Below are positions 1-7,792 of a DNA stretch of 38,606 nt, piece after piece; position 1 is the stretch's first letter; every line of letters starts with the position of its first letter. Source of the stretch: Collinsella sp. (GTDB lineage Bacteria > Actinomycetota > Coriobacteriia > Coriobacteriales > Coriobacteriaceae); assembly GCA_019414245.1 (NCBI GenBank), contig DXMK01000019.1, positions 1 to 38,606 on the forward strand, in the 5' to 3' direction. A program made the translations under genes and the position numbers. Under the pieces are notes generated by a model that saw only the letters and a program-made list of their open reading frames with translations, was not told where the DNA came from and searched no databases.

Positions 1-20
1 CCGTACGCTTGAACTGAGAA

Positions 21-50
21 GGGGGAGGCCTCGCGGCCTCCCCCTTTTTT
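21..50 (+). terminator. Intrinsic terminator of an upstream gene
   Basis: A perfect 10-bp GC-rich stem (21-30 with 35-44), a TCGC loop and six T residues. It closes a plus-strand transcript that starts before the window and isolates acpS from it. Confidence 0.9.
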
Positions 51-100
51 GCGTTTACGGGCTTTTGTCTCACATAGTAGCTGTGTTTTATAACCCTCGT

Positions 101-130
101 TTGTCGCATCTTCTGTGAACGGGCTACAAT
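101..130 (+). promoter_or_regulatory. Candidate promoter of the acpS operon
   Basis: TTGTCG (101-106), an 18-nt spacer and TACAAT (125-130) place the transcription start about 20 nt before acpS. It follows directly after a terminator, so the housekeeping operon needs a promoter here. It is a pattern match only. Confidence 0.5.
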
Positions 131-159
131 AACTTAGTCTGTGCGATATGGAGGTGAAC

Positions 160-699
160 ATGGCTGAAGCTGGTATCGGCGTTGATATCGTCGAGATTTC
201 CCGGATGAAATCAATTCTTGAAAAGACGCCGTCGTTTGCTCGGCGTGTGTTTACCGAAGAAGAGCGTGCGTATTGCGATGTATCATCGCGTCCCGCTGCT
301 CACTATGCGAGCCGCTTTGCTTCGCGCGAGGCGGTGCTTAAAGCTCTCGGCACGGGTTTTAGTCAAGGCGTGGGTCGCAAGGATGTTTCGGTAACGCGTG
401 ATAAACTCGGCAAACCGAAGGCGCTGCTTTCGGGCCGTGCACTCGAGATCGCTCATGAGCTGGGTGTTGTTGAGGTCGCTCTTTCCATTACGCTTACAGG
501 AGACTTAGCCGTTGCGAATGCCATCGCGATTACCGAAGATGCTCGGCCTAAGCCAAAAGATGAAAAGGTGAGCACCAAGAAACGCGTAGCGCAGACATTT
601 AAAGAGGCTCGCTCTGTTTTAGATGAGCTTGAGCAGCTGCAGAATTCAGCATTGACGGAGCACCTGGGCGATGCTTCGCAAGATACGCTAGGAGCATAG
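160..699 (+). CDS. acpS: Holo-[acyl-carrier-protein] synthase with C-terminal extension
   Basis: Transfers 4'-phosphopantetheine from CoA to a serine of acyl carrier protein, activating it for cytoplasmic fatty-acid synthesis. The N-terminal GVDIVE motif carries Mg-binding D9, and SREAVLKALGTG carries E57 and K61, as in the family. The ATG at 160 is preferred over an in-frame ATG at 148, because a strong GGAGGTGA Shine-Dalgarno (150-157) lies between them. The enzyme core ends near residue 125, where the bacterial family normally stops. About 54 further charged residues (KPKDEKVSTKKR, then an LDELEQLQ helix) are extra and have no function I recognise. It is the first gene of a tight operon; nnr starts at the base after its stop codon. 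Confidence 0.93.
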   Translation: MAEAGIGVDIVEISRMKSILEKTPSFARRVFTEEERAYCDVSSRPAAHYASRFASREAVLKALGTGFSQGVGRKDVSVTRDKLGKPKALLSGRALEIAHELGVVEVALSITLTGDLAVANAIAITEDARPKPKDEKVSTKKRVAQTFKEARSVLDELEQLQNSALTEHLGDASQDTLGA

Positions 700-2316
700 A
701 TGAAACCGGTTTTGAGTACCGAAGAAGTCGTTCGTCTCGAGGATATCATCGAACGCGAAGGGACTTCGAAGGCCGAGCTTATGGAGCTAGCGGGTGAGTT
801 TGCCGCCAACGAGGTCTTGAAGCTCAATCCCGATCGGGTTCTCGTTCTGGTCGGTTTTGGTAATAATGGCGGCGACGGTTGGGTTGCCGCCGATATCCTG
901 AGCCATAAGGGTGTGGACGTCGATATCGTTTCTCCGGTTGAGCCGGATGAGATTCCTGCTGCTCTGGCACGTCATGTTGCTCGTCGTACTGCCGGCCGCG
1001 ATGTGCACGTTTGCGTCGGCCCCTCGCGTGACGAACTCGAGGTTTTGATCGATAAGGCCGATGTTGTTGTCGATGCCATTTTTGGTACCGGTTTCCATGG
1101 GAATCTGCGTGCGCCGTTCTCCATCTGGATTCCTACGGTCAATGAATGCGCCGATTGTGTCGTATCCATTGATGTCCCCTCGGGCCTGAATGCCGAGACG
1201 GGCGTTGTTGATGACGACTGCATTCGTGCCGAACATACGGTGACGATGATTGCGCCCAAGATTGGTCTGTATAGCGCTGATGGCCCTGAGTATGCTGGCG
1301 ATTTGATCTGCGGCAATCTTTACGACCGTCTTGACGAGGTCATCGATGATGTCGACCACGCCGCCGAGATTGTCGAGCCCGGTGACTTAGTTGATTACTT
1401 TGCCCCACTACCTACGAATATCGATAAGTATTCCCGTGGCTCTGTGCTTATTGTCGCCGGATCTGCACAATATCCTGGTGCTGCCATTATGGCGGCCAAG
1501 TCTGCAGCTCGCGCGGGTGCTGGTTACGTGGCAGTCGCGGCTCCTGACGCCTGCGCTAATCTTATTCGCATTGCACTTCCTTCGATTCCCGTCTTTGCTA
1601 TTCCGTCTGATTCCCGCGGCTCCTTTGGCGCCGCTGCGCGCATGACGGTGTGCGAGATTGCAAAGAAGTACAGCTGCGTACTGTGCGGTCCCGGTATGAC
1701 GACGTCTGCCGGCGCTATGCAGGTGGTTTCGGGCTTGCTCGAGCTTGATGTACCGCTTATTTTGGATGCCGATGCACTCAACTGCCTTGCTAAGATTGCC
1801 ATTGACGGTATTGATAGTAACCCCGAGATGTATCGTCGCGAGCAGCCGTTGGTTATGACACCGCACTATCGTGAGCTTTCGCGTCTGGTTGCCGGTGACG
1901 AGGTGAACGACCTTGGTACCGCGATTGCAGCCGCGCAGAAGGTTGTCTGGGCTGCAGGCTCCGACAATCTGGTGGTCATTGCCAAAGGGCCGACGACGGC
2001 TATCTGTGGCGTTGAGCGTGTACTGCTGCCGCTCTCGGGTCCGGCTTCTCTGGCAACTGCCGGTTCAGGTGATGTTCTCGCGGGTATTTTGGCCGGCACG
2101 CTTGCCACCATGCGCGACGAGATGGATCGTTGGGAGTTGCTGTATTCGTACGCCGTCGCACTTCACAGCTACGCCGGTTTTGCCGCGGCGACGGAGTATG
2201 GTGAGAAGAGCGTCATCGCGACCGATCTTATCGACTTGATCGGTCCCGCCATGGAACTGGCGGCAAAGGATGCGCTCGAAGATCTGGGAATCATGGACGA
2301 AGGGTCGGATGACTAA
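700..2316 (+). CDS. nnr: Bifunctional NAD(P)H-hydrate epimerase / ADP-dependent dehydratase
   Basis: Repairs hydrated NADH and NADPH. The N-terminal YjeF-type domain epimerises the S and R hydrates, and the C-terminal ribokinase-like domain dehydrates the S form using ADP. GFGNNGGDGW (52-61) is the epimerase nucleotide-binding motif and VVDAIFGTGF (about 124-133) its second signature. The dehydratase begins near residue 245 with VLIVAGSAQYPGA, contains TPHYRELSRL, and ends with the TAGSGDVLAGI motif near 452-462, whose Asp is the expected catalytic residue. The 538-residue length fits a full two-domain enzyme. It abuts acpS, with GGAG of the acpS end as its ribosome site, and alr follows after 2 nt, so translation is probably coupled. 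Confidence 0.93.
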   Translation: MKPVLSTEEVVRLEDIIEREGTSKAELMELAGEFAANEVLKLNPDRVLVLVGFGNNGGDGWVAADILSHKGVDVDIVSPVEPDEIPAALARHVARRTAGRDVHVCVGPSRDELEVLIDKADVVVDAIFGTGFHGNLRAPFSIWIPTVNECADCVVSIDVPSGLNAETGVVDDDCIRAEHTVTMIAPKIGLYSADGPEYAGDLICGNLYDRLDEVIDDVDHAAEIVEPGDLVDYFAPLPTNIDKYSRGSVLIVAGSAQYPGAAIMAAKSAARAGAGYVAVAAPDACANLIRIALPSIPVFAIPSDSRGSFGAAARMTVCEIAKKYSCVLCGPGMTTSAGAMQVVSGLLELDVPLILDADALNCLAKIAIDGIDSNPEMYRREQPLVMTPHYRELSRLVAGDEVNDLGTAIAAAQKVVWAAGSDNLVVIAKGPTTAICGVERVLLPLSGPASLATAGSGDVLAGILAGTLATMRDEMDRWELLYSYAVALHSYAGFAAATEYGEKSVIATDLIDLIGPAMELAAKDALEDLGIMDEGSDD

Positions 2317-2318
2317 TC

Positions 2319-3464
2319 ATGAATAAAGCCGATTTGACGCGCTGGTCCTGGGTCGAGATCGACCGCGGGGCGCTCCGTCGCAACACGAGGGCCTATAAGA
2401 ACTTGTTGAATCCACGTCAGCGCCTGTGCTGCGTGGTCAAGGCCGATGCTTATGGTCATGGAGCTGTTGAGTGCGCCAAGATCATGTATTCGGCCGGTGC
2501 CGACATGTTTGCCGTGGCGACGGTTAACGAGGGCGTTGAGCTCCGACAGGGCGGGATTACGAAACCCATCCTCATCCTAAGCGAGCCGCCTATCGAGGCC
2601 ATTCCGACGTTGCTCGAGTTTGATATCATGCCCTCGGTCTATACGTCTGACTTTGCTCTTGCGTATGGCGAATGTGCCGTCGCGGCGGGCAAGGTGGGCA
2701 AGTATCATCTCGCCATCGAGACGGGTATGAATCGTATCGGCGTACACTACACACAGGTGCTCGACTTTGTCCGCGGTATTAATTTCCATCGCGGTATTCA
2801 GTGCGACGGCGTATTTACGCACTTCGCCACGGCCGATGAACCTTCGGGCTGGGACTACAAGCTGCAGTGTCAGCGCTTTACCGAGGCCGTTCAAGCCATT
2901 AAGGATGCGGGTTTTGAGTGCGGTATCGTGCACTGCGCCAACACGCCGTCCTCGATGCTCGACCCCTCGATGCATTTTGATATGATTCGCGCCGGCGTTG
3001 GCTTGTATGGCATGCAGCCGTGCGAGCTGAGTGGCCGCGTGATGCAGCTTGATCCCGTTATGAGCGTCCATGCGCGCGTGACGCGCGTGGCACACCCTGC
3101 GATGGGTGAGGGCGTGGGCTACGGTTTTACCTACCGCGTACCGCGCACGCGCGTTCAGATCTGCACGCTGCCGATCGGTTATGCCGACGGCCTATCGCGT
3201 ACGCTTTCCAATCGTATGGATGTGCTGTATCGCGGCGAGCGCGTGCATCAGGTTGGCAATATCTGCATGGACCAGTTTATGGTCGCCATTCAGTCCAACC
3301 CGGCACACGAGATTCCCGAGGCCGAGTATGGTGACGAGATGATCATTGTCGGCCGCGATGGCGATGCCGAGATCACTATGGACGAGATGGCCCGACTGCG
3401 CGGAACGATTAACTACGAGGTCGCCTGCGGCTTTGGCATGCGTCTCGACAAGGTCTACGTGTAG
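2319..3464 (+). CDS. alr: Alanine racemase
   Basis: PLP-dependent interconversion of L- and D-alanine, supplying D-Ala for peptidoglycan. The PLP-binding lysine is K41 in VVKADAYGHGA. The second catalytic base is Y268 in GEGVGYGFTYR, and GNICMDQFMV is the conserved signature near residue 310. At 381 residues the length is standard. The start is the ATG 2 nt after the nnr stop. The nnr-alr neighbourhood is common in bacteria and the two genes are probably co-translated. No anomalies were seen. Confidence 0.95.
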   Translation: MNKADLTRWSWVEIDRGALRRNTRAYKNLLNPRQRLCCVVKADAYGHGAVECAKIMYSAGADMFAVATVNEGVELRQGGITKPILILSEPPIEAIPTLLEFDIMPSVYTSDFALAYGECAVAAGKVGKYHLAIETGMNRIGVHYTQVLDFVRGINFHRGIQCDGVFTHFATADEPSGWDYKLQCQRFTEAVQAIKDAGFECGIVHCANTPSSMLDPSMHFDMIRAGVGLYGMQPCELSGRVMQLDPVMSVHARVTRVAHPAMGEGVGYGFTYRVPRTRVQICTLPIGYADGLSRTLSNRMDVLYRGERVHQVGNICMDQFMVAIQSNPAHEIPEAEYGDEMIIVGRDGDAEITMDEMARLRGTINYEVACGFGMRLDKVYV

Positions 3465-3472
3465 GAGCCGCT

Positions 3473-4093
3473 ATGGGCGTCATGCACATCCCCGGCCATA
3501 CCCATCAGGCACCACGTGAGGTCGCACTCGAGGAGATCGAGGCCGTTCTGAGCGATTGTCACCTCTGCCAGCTCTACCAGTCGCGTCACAATATCGTGTT
3601 TGGCGTGGGAAACCCCCGCGCTCGCGTGATGTTTATTGGTGAGGCGCCGGGCCGCAATGAGGATTTGCAGGGCGAGCCCTTTGTGGGGGCGGCAGGCGAG
3701 GACCTCAACGGCATTTTGTCGCTGGCGGGCCTCAAACGCGAAGACGTCTACATTGCCAACGTGCTTAAGTGCCGCCCGCCGGGAAACCGCAATCCGCGTC
3801 CCGAGGAAGTGCTGGCTTGCTCGCCGTTTTTGCGTGAGCAGATTCGAAGCATCTGGCCCGATATTATCGTGACGCTCGGCAACCCCGCGACGCACTTTGT
3901 GCTTAAGACCGAGATTGGCATTACTAAGCTGCGCGGCAGGTTCCACCAGATGGGGCATTTTGTAGTAATGCCCACGTTCCATCCGGCAGCAGCGCTGCGC
4001 AATCCGGCGTGGCAGGAGCTGCTGGAGGAAGACTTTAAGATGCTGGGCGACTATCTGGAGCGACATCCCGCACCAGAGGACGCCTCGGAATAA
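3473..4093 (+). CDS. Family 4 uracil-DNA glycosylase (Fe-S)
   Basis: Removes uracil from DNA arising from cytosine deamination or dUTP misincorporation. Motif GEAPGRNED (56-64) and the C-terminal HPAAALRNP are the family-4 active-site signatures. C29, C32, C100 and C116 are spaced as the four ligands of the 4Fe-4S cluster of this family. At 206 residues the length is usual. It starts 9 nt after alr with GGAG just upstream. UDG family 4 is known from archaea, thermophiles and many anaerobes, so it is not a housekeeping surprise here. Confidence 0.9.
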   Translation: MGVMHIPGHTHQAPREVALEEIEAVLSDCHLCQLYQSRHNIVFGVGNPRARVMFIGEAPGRNEDLQGEPFVGAAGEDLNGILSLAGLKREDVYIANVLKCRPPGNRNPRPEEVLACSPFLREQIRSIWPDIIVTLGNPATHFVLKTEIGITKLRGRFHQMGHFVVMPTFHPAAALRNPAWQELLEEDFKMLGDYLERHPAPEDASE

Positions 4094-4105
4094 TAAGGAG
4101 CATAT

Positions 4106-4612
4106 ATGTCCCTGGAGCGCCTGGGGGTAGGTACTTACAAAACGACTTGCGCTGCCGATACGGAGTACTTTGGCGAGCTAATTGCACCGTGCCTTGAGGA
4201 CGGCGATGTGCTCATCCTGACCGGTGGCCTGGGAGTGGGCAAAACTCACTTTACCAAGGGCGTCTCGCGCGGGCTGGGCGATGGGCATATGGTTACGAGC
4301 CCTACGTTTGCGCTCATGGCCGTTCACGATCAAGGTCGTATTCCGCTGTTTCACTTTGATCTATACCGCCTGGAGCATGCCTACGAGCTCGAGGATACGG
4401 GCATTTTCGATGTGCTGGGCTATGAGGGTGCTTGCCTGCTGGAATGGGGCGAACAATTCCAGGACGAGCTGACGGATGAGTATCTTTCGGTGACGCTCAA
4501 GCGTGATGAGGGCGACAGCGATGTGCGAACGATAACGCTTGAGGCGCACGGTGACCGCGCAATGGAGCTTTCCCATTTGATTGATAAGGCTGTACAAGAT
4601 GAGCTTGCATAA
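4106..4612 (+). CDS. tsaE: tRNA t6A biosynthesis ATPase TsaE
   Basis: P-loop ATPase that drives turnover of the TsaB-TsaD complex making N6-threonylcarbamoyladenosine on ANN-decoding tRNAs. The Walker A sequence GGLGVGKTH lies at residues 40-48; SPTFALM, FHFDLYRL and the LLEWGEQF Walker-B-like block are all family signatures. A ribosome site AAGGAG precedes the ATG. The end overlaps the start of the TsaB-RimI-TsaD gene by 14 nt, so the partners of one complex are translationally coupled. The C-terminal 35 residues are charged and less conserved. Confidence 0.93.
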   Translation: MSLERLGVGTYKTTCAADTEYFGELIAPCLEDGDVLILTGGLGVGKTHFTKGVSRGLGDGHMVTSPTFALMAVHDQGRIPLFHFDLYRLEHAYELEDTGIFDVLGYEGACLLEWGEQFQDELTDEYLSVTLKRDEGDSDVRTITLEAHGDRAMELSHLIDKAVQDELA

Positions 4613-6983
4613 CGACAACGCGCTGGTGGTGGCGCTCGATACCTCGACCGACATGCTTGCCTGCGCGGCAAGCTGGATTGATGGACAGACGGGCGAGACG
4701 AAGCTCGTGAGTGGCGACCACATGTGTCGCCGCCACGCCAACGTTGAGCTCGTGAATACCGTTGATGGCGTGCTGGCTCAAGCCGGTCTGGATCGCAGCG
4801 ATGTTGGTTACTACGTGGTCGGCCGCGGCCCGGGGTCGTTTACGGGTGTGCGTATCGGCATCTCCACTGCCAAGGGCCTCGCGCGTGGTGCCAATGTTCC
4901 GCTGCTGGGCGTGTCGACGCTCGACGCTTGCGCTTGGACGGCGTGGAAGGCTGGCGTGCGCGGCAAGCTTGGTATCTTGGCCGATGCTATGCGCGGTGAG
5001 GTATATCCGGCGCTGTATATGCTGGTCGATGAGGGTCCCGAGCGCCAATTTGAGCGCGAACACGTGGTCAAGACCGCCGTGGCGCTCGATGAGTGGCGCC
5101 AAGCGGCGGACTGGGACCAGGTTCAGCTGACCGGTGACGGTCTCGTGCGCTATGGCAAGCTGCTGGGTGAGGACGAGACCGCCCGCTGCGTGGAGCGCGA
5201 CCTGTGGTGGCCTTCGGGCGAGGGCTTGCTGCTCGCGCACGCTGCGGGTGACGGCGATCCGGCTCGCGTCCTGCCGATTTACACGCGCCTTTCGGATGCC
5301 GAGGAAAACGAGCGCAAGCGTCTTGGTCTTGCCGAGAGTGCGCAGAGTGAAATTACGGGCGTTGCCGATGAGCTCGCCGGTCGTCATCTGCAGTTCCGTC
5401 CCATGGGCGCGGCGGATGCCGAGGGCGCGAGCGCGCTGGAGGCTGCCTGCTTTGAAGGTGCCGGACACGAGGCGTGGACGCCGGGCATGTTCCTGTCCGA
5501 ACTGGGCGAGGACGTCGCTGTGCCGCGTAGTTGGTGGGTAGCACACGACGACGGCAAGCTGCTGGGCCTTGCCGGCGGTATGGTCGTGGACGGTGATGTG
5601 CAGATTCTGGATGTCGCCGTCGACCCGGTACATCGCCGTGAGGGCATTGCCCGCAAACTGCTGTCGCACGTGAGCTATGATGCCCAGATGCTCGGCTGCA
5701 CCACGGCTTCGCTCGAGGTCGAGGACGGCAACGAGGGAGCGATTGCGCTTTATAACGCTCTGGGCTTTACCGAGGCTGGCCGTCGCCGCGGCTACTATGG
5801 TGCCGGCAAGGATGCCATCGTCATGACGGCTCCGCTGCCCCTCGTGCTTCCGGTCGACAATGCTTCGCCCGAGCCGACGGCGGCAGAGCAGCGCGTATGG
5901 CCGCTGCCTGCGCCTGGGCGCTCCGAGGGGGAGCGTGCCGAAATTGAGCGCCGCCGCCTAGTGCTCGCTATCGAGAGTTCCTGCGACGAGACGGCCGTGG
6001 CGATTATCGATGCGGATGGCAATATGCTGGCCAACCAGGTGTCGACACAGATTGATTTTCATGCCCGCTTTGGCGGCGTGGTGCCCGAGATCGCCTCGCG
6101 CAAACACGTTGAGGTGATTGTGAGTGTCGTGGATGCGGCGCTCGAGGATGCCGCAGCATCGCTTGGTCTTGAGGGTGGAGCCATTGCCCCCAGCGAGCTT
6201 GCCGCCGTGGGCGTGACACAGGGTCCGGGCCTGGTGGGCGCCCTCGTGGTGGGCGTTGCCTTTGCCAAAGGCTTTGCCTACGCTGCCGGCAAGCCGCTCG
6301 TATGCGTCAACCATCTGGAGGGGCACCTGTTTGCCAACCTGTTGGCGCAGCCCGACCTCAAGCCGCCGTTCATCTTCACGCTTGTCTCGGGCGGGCACAC
6401 CATGCTCGTGCACGTGAGGGCGTGGGGCGACTACGAGGTGCTCGGTGAGACGCTCGACGACGCCGTGGGCGAGGCCTTCGACAAGGTGGCCAAGGCGCTG
6501 GGCCTGGGCTATCCCGGTGGCCCCATCATTTCCAAGCTGGCCGAGACAGGCAATCCCCGCGCGATTGATTTCCCCCGTGCGCTCAACAGCAGGGGAGACT
6601 ATCGTTTCTCGCTTTCGGGCCTTAAAACGGCCGTGACGCTCTACATCGAGCAGGAGACCAAGGCCGGGCGCACGATTCACCTGCCCGATCTGGCAGCTTC
6701 GTTTGAGGCAGCTGTCTTTGACGTGCAGTACAAGAAGGCCAAAAACGCATTGCACGCTACCGGATGCAAGGAATACTGCATCGGCGGCGGCGTCTCGGCC
6801 AACCCGCATCTGCGCGAGATGATGATCAAGAAGCTTGGGCGTCAGGGGATTCGCGTAACGGTGCCGCCCTTGTCTGCCTGTACCGATAACGCAGCCATGA
6901 TCGCGGAGGTCGCCCGCCGTAAATTCGACCGAGGTGAAATCTCGCCGTTCGACGTCGACGCCGATCCGAACATGACGCTGTAG
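4599..6983 (+). CDS. TsaB-RimI-TsaD triple fusion
   Basis: One 794-residue chain carries three enzymes usually encoded separately. Residues 1 to about 235 are TsaB (VVALDTSTDML, GRGPGSFTGVRIGISTAKGL). About 262-413 is a GNAT acetyltransferase of the RimI type (DVAVDPVHRREGIARKLL acetyl-CoA loop). About 455-794 is TsaD, the threonylcarbamoyl transferase (AIESSCDETA, metal ligands in NHLEGHLFAN and CTDNAAM, VSGGHTML). TsaB and TsaD with TsaE make t6A37 in tRNA; RimI acetylates the N-terminus of ribosomal protein S18. The ATG at 4599 is preferred over a TTG at 4581, because ATAAGG lies at a suitable distance upstream. It overlaps tsaE by 14 nt. All active-site motifs look intact. The fusion fixes a 1:1 TsaB:TsaD ratio. 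The gene order tsaB-rimI-tsaD exists as separate genes in many bacteria, which explains the fusion's origin. Confidence 0.93.
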   Translation: MSLHNDNALVVALDTSTDMLACAASWIDGQTGETKLVSGDHMCRRHANVELVNTVDGVLAQAGLDRSDVGYYVVGRGPGSFTGVRIGISTAKGLARGANVPLLGVSTLDACAWTAWKAGVRGKLGILADAMRGEVYPALYMLVDEGPERQFEREHVVKTAVALDEWRQAADWDQVQLTGDGLVRYGKLLGEDETARCVERDLWWPSGEGLLLAHAAGDGDPARVLPIYTRLSDAEENERKRLGLAESAQSEITGVADELAGRHLQFRPMGAADAEGASALEAACFEGAGHEAWTPGMFLSELGEDVAVPRSWWVAHDDGKLLGLAGGMVVDGDVQILDVAVDPVHRREGIARKLLSHVSYDAQMLGCTTASLEVEDGNEGAIALYNALGFTEAGRRRGYYGAGKDAIVMTAPLPLVLPVDNASPEPTAAEQRVWPLPAPGRSEGERAEIERRRLVLAIESSCDETAVAIIDADGNMLANQVSTQIDFHARFGGVVPEIASRKHVEVIVSVVDAALEDAAASLGLEGGAIAPSELAAVGVTQGPGLVGALVVGVAFAKGFAYAAGKPLVCVNHLEGHLFANLLAQPDLKPPFIFTLVSGGHTMLVHVRAWGDYEVLGETLDDAVGEAFDKVAKALGLGYPGGPIISKLAETGNPRAIDFPRALNSRGDYRFSLSGLKTAVTLYIEQETKAGRTIHLPDLAASFEAAVFDVQYKKAKNALHATGCKEYCIGGGVSANPHLREMMIKKLGRQGIRVTVPPLSACTDNAAMIAEVARRKFDRGEISPFDVDADPNMTL

Positions 6984-6995
6984 CTGGTACGGCGC

Positions 6996-7130
6996 GGTCC
7001 CCGGACGGAGGGGCCGGATATAAGGTTTCCTGCTCTACAGTCCTGCGCAAGACGAAGGCCACATTAAGTGGCCTTCTTTGCGTGCGGAACTCGCGATAAA
7101 CCTTATATCCGGCCCCTCCGTCCGGGGACC
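6996..7130 (+). repeat. Long hairpin element, copy A
   Basis: Two perfect 33-bp inverted arms (6996-7028 and 7098-7130) enclose a 69-nt core (7029-7097). The core contains CCTGCTC, CAGTCCTGC, a 9-bp inner stem with loop ATTAA (7054-7076), and TGCGGAACTCGCGAT. It begins 13 bp after the tsaD stop codon. The core is shared at the same length with copies B and C, while both stems differ in sequence yet stay paired. It may end transcription or stabilise RNA. No T-run follows the outer arm apart from TTTCT. Confidence 0.85.
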
Positions 7131-7240
7131 TTTCTGTATCGATGCGGCTTCTGAGCCGGATTGGCGTCGACAACGTCCAACAAGGTTAACAAGCCAGCGT
7201 CGAATTTTCGGCGTTCTTTAGCTGAAAGAAAAAGTTGGTG

Positions 7241-7259
7241 TGCGGAGCTTTGCTCCGCA
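7241..7259 (+). terminator. Small GC hairpin, possible weak terminator
   Basis: TGCGGAGC (7241-7248) pairs perfectly with GCTCCGCA (7252-7259) around a TTT loop, followed by TTTGG. It sits between element copies A and B. The T-run is short, so termination is uncertain. Confidence 0.35.
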
Positions 7260-7271
7260 TTTGGGATGGGA

Positions 7272-7424
7272 GCCCCTGAGAGCCGCGGGAGCCGGGCGGC
7301 GCATATGAACTTTATCGCGAGTTCCGCACGCAAAGGAAAGCACTTAATGTGCTTTCCGTCTTGCGCAGGACTGTAGAGCAGGAAAGTTCATATGCGCCGC
7401 CCGGCTCCCGCGGCTCTCAGGGGC
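7272..7424 (-). repeat. Long hairpin element, copy B (reverse orientation)
   Basis: Perfect 42-bp inverted arms (7272-7313 and 7383-7424) enclose a 69-nt core (7314-7382). Read on the minus strand, the core matches copy A except in the inner stem, which is changed on both sides: GGAAAGCAC pairs with GTGCTTTCC where copy A has GAAGGCCAC with GTGGCCTTC. The loop ATTAA and the flanking blocks are unchanged. The outer arms share only their inner ends loosely with copy A. Confidence 0.85.
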
Positions 7425-7522
7425 ATCTCTCATGCAAAAACTGTCGTGGGGTAAAGTCCGAGGTCAGTGGCGTTTTATACCGAGAAATTCAAAAAAAGTT
7501 GAAAATTCATTACATATTTGCG

Positions 7523-7551
7523 TTGACTTTAGGTAACTAAAGTTTCATACT
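7523..7551 (+). promoter_or_regulatory. Candidate cstA promoter
   Basis: TTGACT (7523-7528), a 17-nt spacer and CATACT (7546-7551) would start transcription near 7558. That gives a leader of about 235 nt before cstA. Confidence 0.55.
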
Positions 7552-7570
7552 CCTTTTCAACCACTGGGGG

Positions 7571-7597
7571 ATGTGAACACGCACGGATCGTTCACAT
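7571..7597 (+). promoter_or_regulatory. Inverted repeat in the cstA leader
   Basis: ATGTGAAC (7571-7578) and GTTCACAT (7590-7597) are perfect 8-bp arms around 11 nt. It lies about 15-40 nt after the predicted transcription start, so it could be an operator or the first RNA hairpin of the leader. Confidence 0.45.
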
Positions 7598-7622
7598 CAT
7601 GATTGAAGAGGATTTCTTAGAC

Positions 7623-7667
7623 ATGTTCACGCATCAGCTAAACATTATCAGCGTAGTAATTATCTGA
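7623..7667 (+). CDS. Putative leader peptide upstream of cstA
   Basis: A 14-codon reading frame, MFTHQLNIISVVII, is preceded by a purine-rich GAAGAGGA site (7605-7612). Six of its last seven codons are Ile or Val. Its 5' half (GCATCAG, 7631-7637) pairs with CTGATGC (7664-7670) at its stop codon. A ribosome paused on the Ile/Val codons would therefore disturb RNA folding ahead of the terminator at 7719-7757. This is the layout of classical amino-acid attenuators such as ilv leaders. It is inferred from sequence pattern alone, and a chance short frame cannot be excluded. Confidence 0.45.
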   Translation: MFTHQLNIISVVII

Positions 7668-7711
7668 TGCGGGTTAGCACATACAGCTAGCCCGTACGAT
7701 AACGGGCGGCT
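7631..7711 (+). promoter_or_regulatory. Mutually exclusive leader hairpins before cstA
   Basis: Three overlapping stems can be drawn: 7631-7637 with 7664-7670; 7669-7678 with 7686-7695 (10 pairs including GU, 7-nt loop); and 7690-7695 with 7702-7707. Each excludes the next, as in an attenuator ladder. I could not resolve how the last stem connects to the terminator stem at 7719-7752. Confidence 0.4.
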
Positions 7712-7718
7712 GATGAAG

Positions 7719-7757
7719 ATGAGGGCCGTCGAGCGCAACCGACGGCCCTCATTTTTT
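7719..7757 (+). terminator. Intrinsic terminator inside the cstA leader
   Basis: A perfect 13-bp stem (7719-7731 with 7740-7752) is followed by six T residues. It ends only 35 nt before the cstA start codon and within its apparent transcript, so it would block cstA unless bypassed. It could alternatively simply end transcripts arriving from the upstream operon. Confidence 0.85.
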
Positions 7758-7792
7758 ATGTCTAGGAAGTTCTTTTTAGAGGAGGAAATGTA

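Noticed and set aside
6996..7130. Integron attC site
   Set aside because: The hairpin lacks the GTTRRRY core-site pair at its outer ends, and no integrase is present. Conserved sequence is in the middle rather than at the ends.
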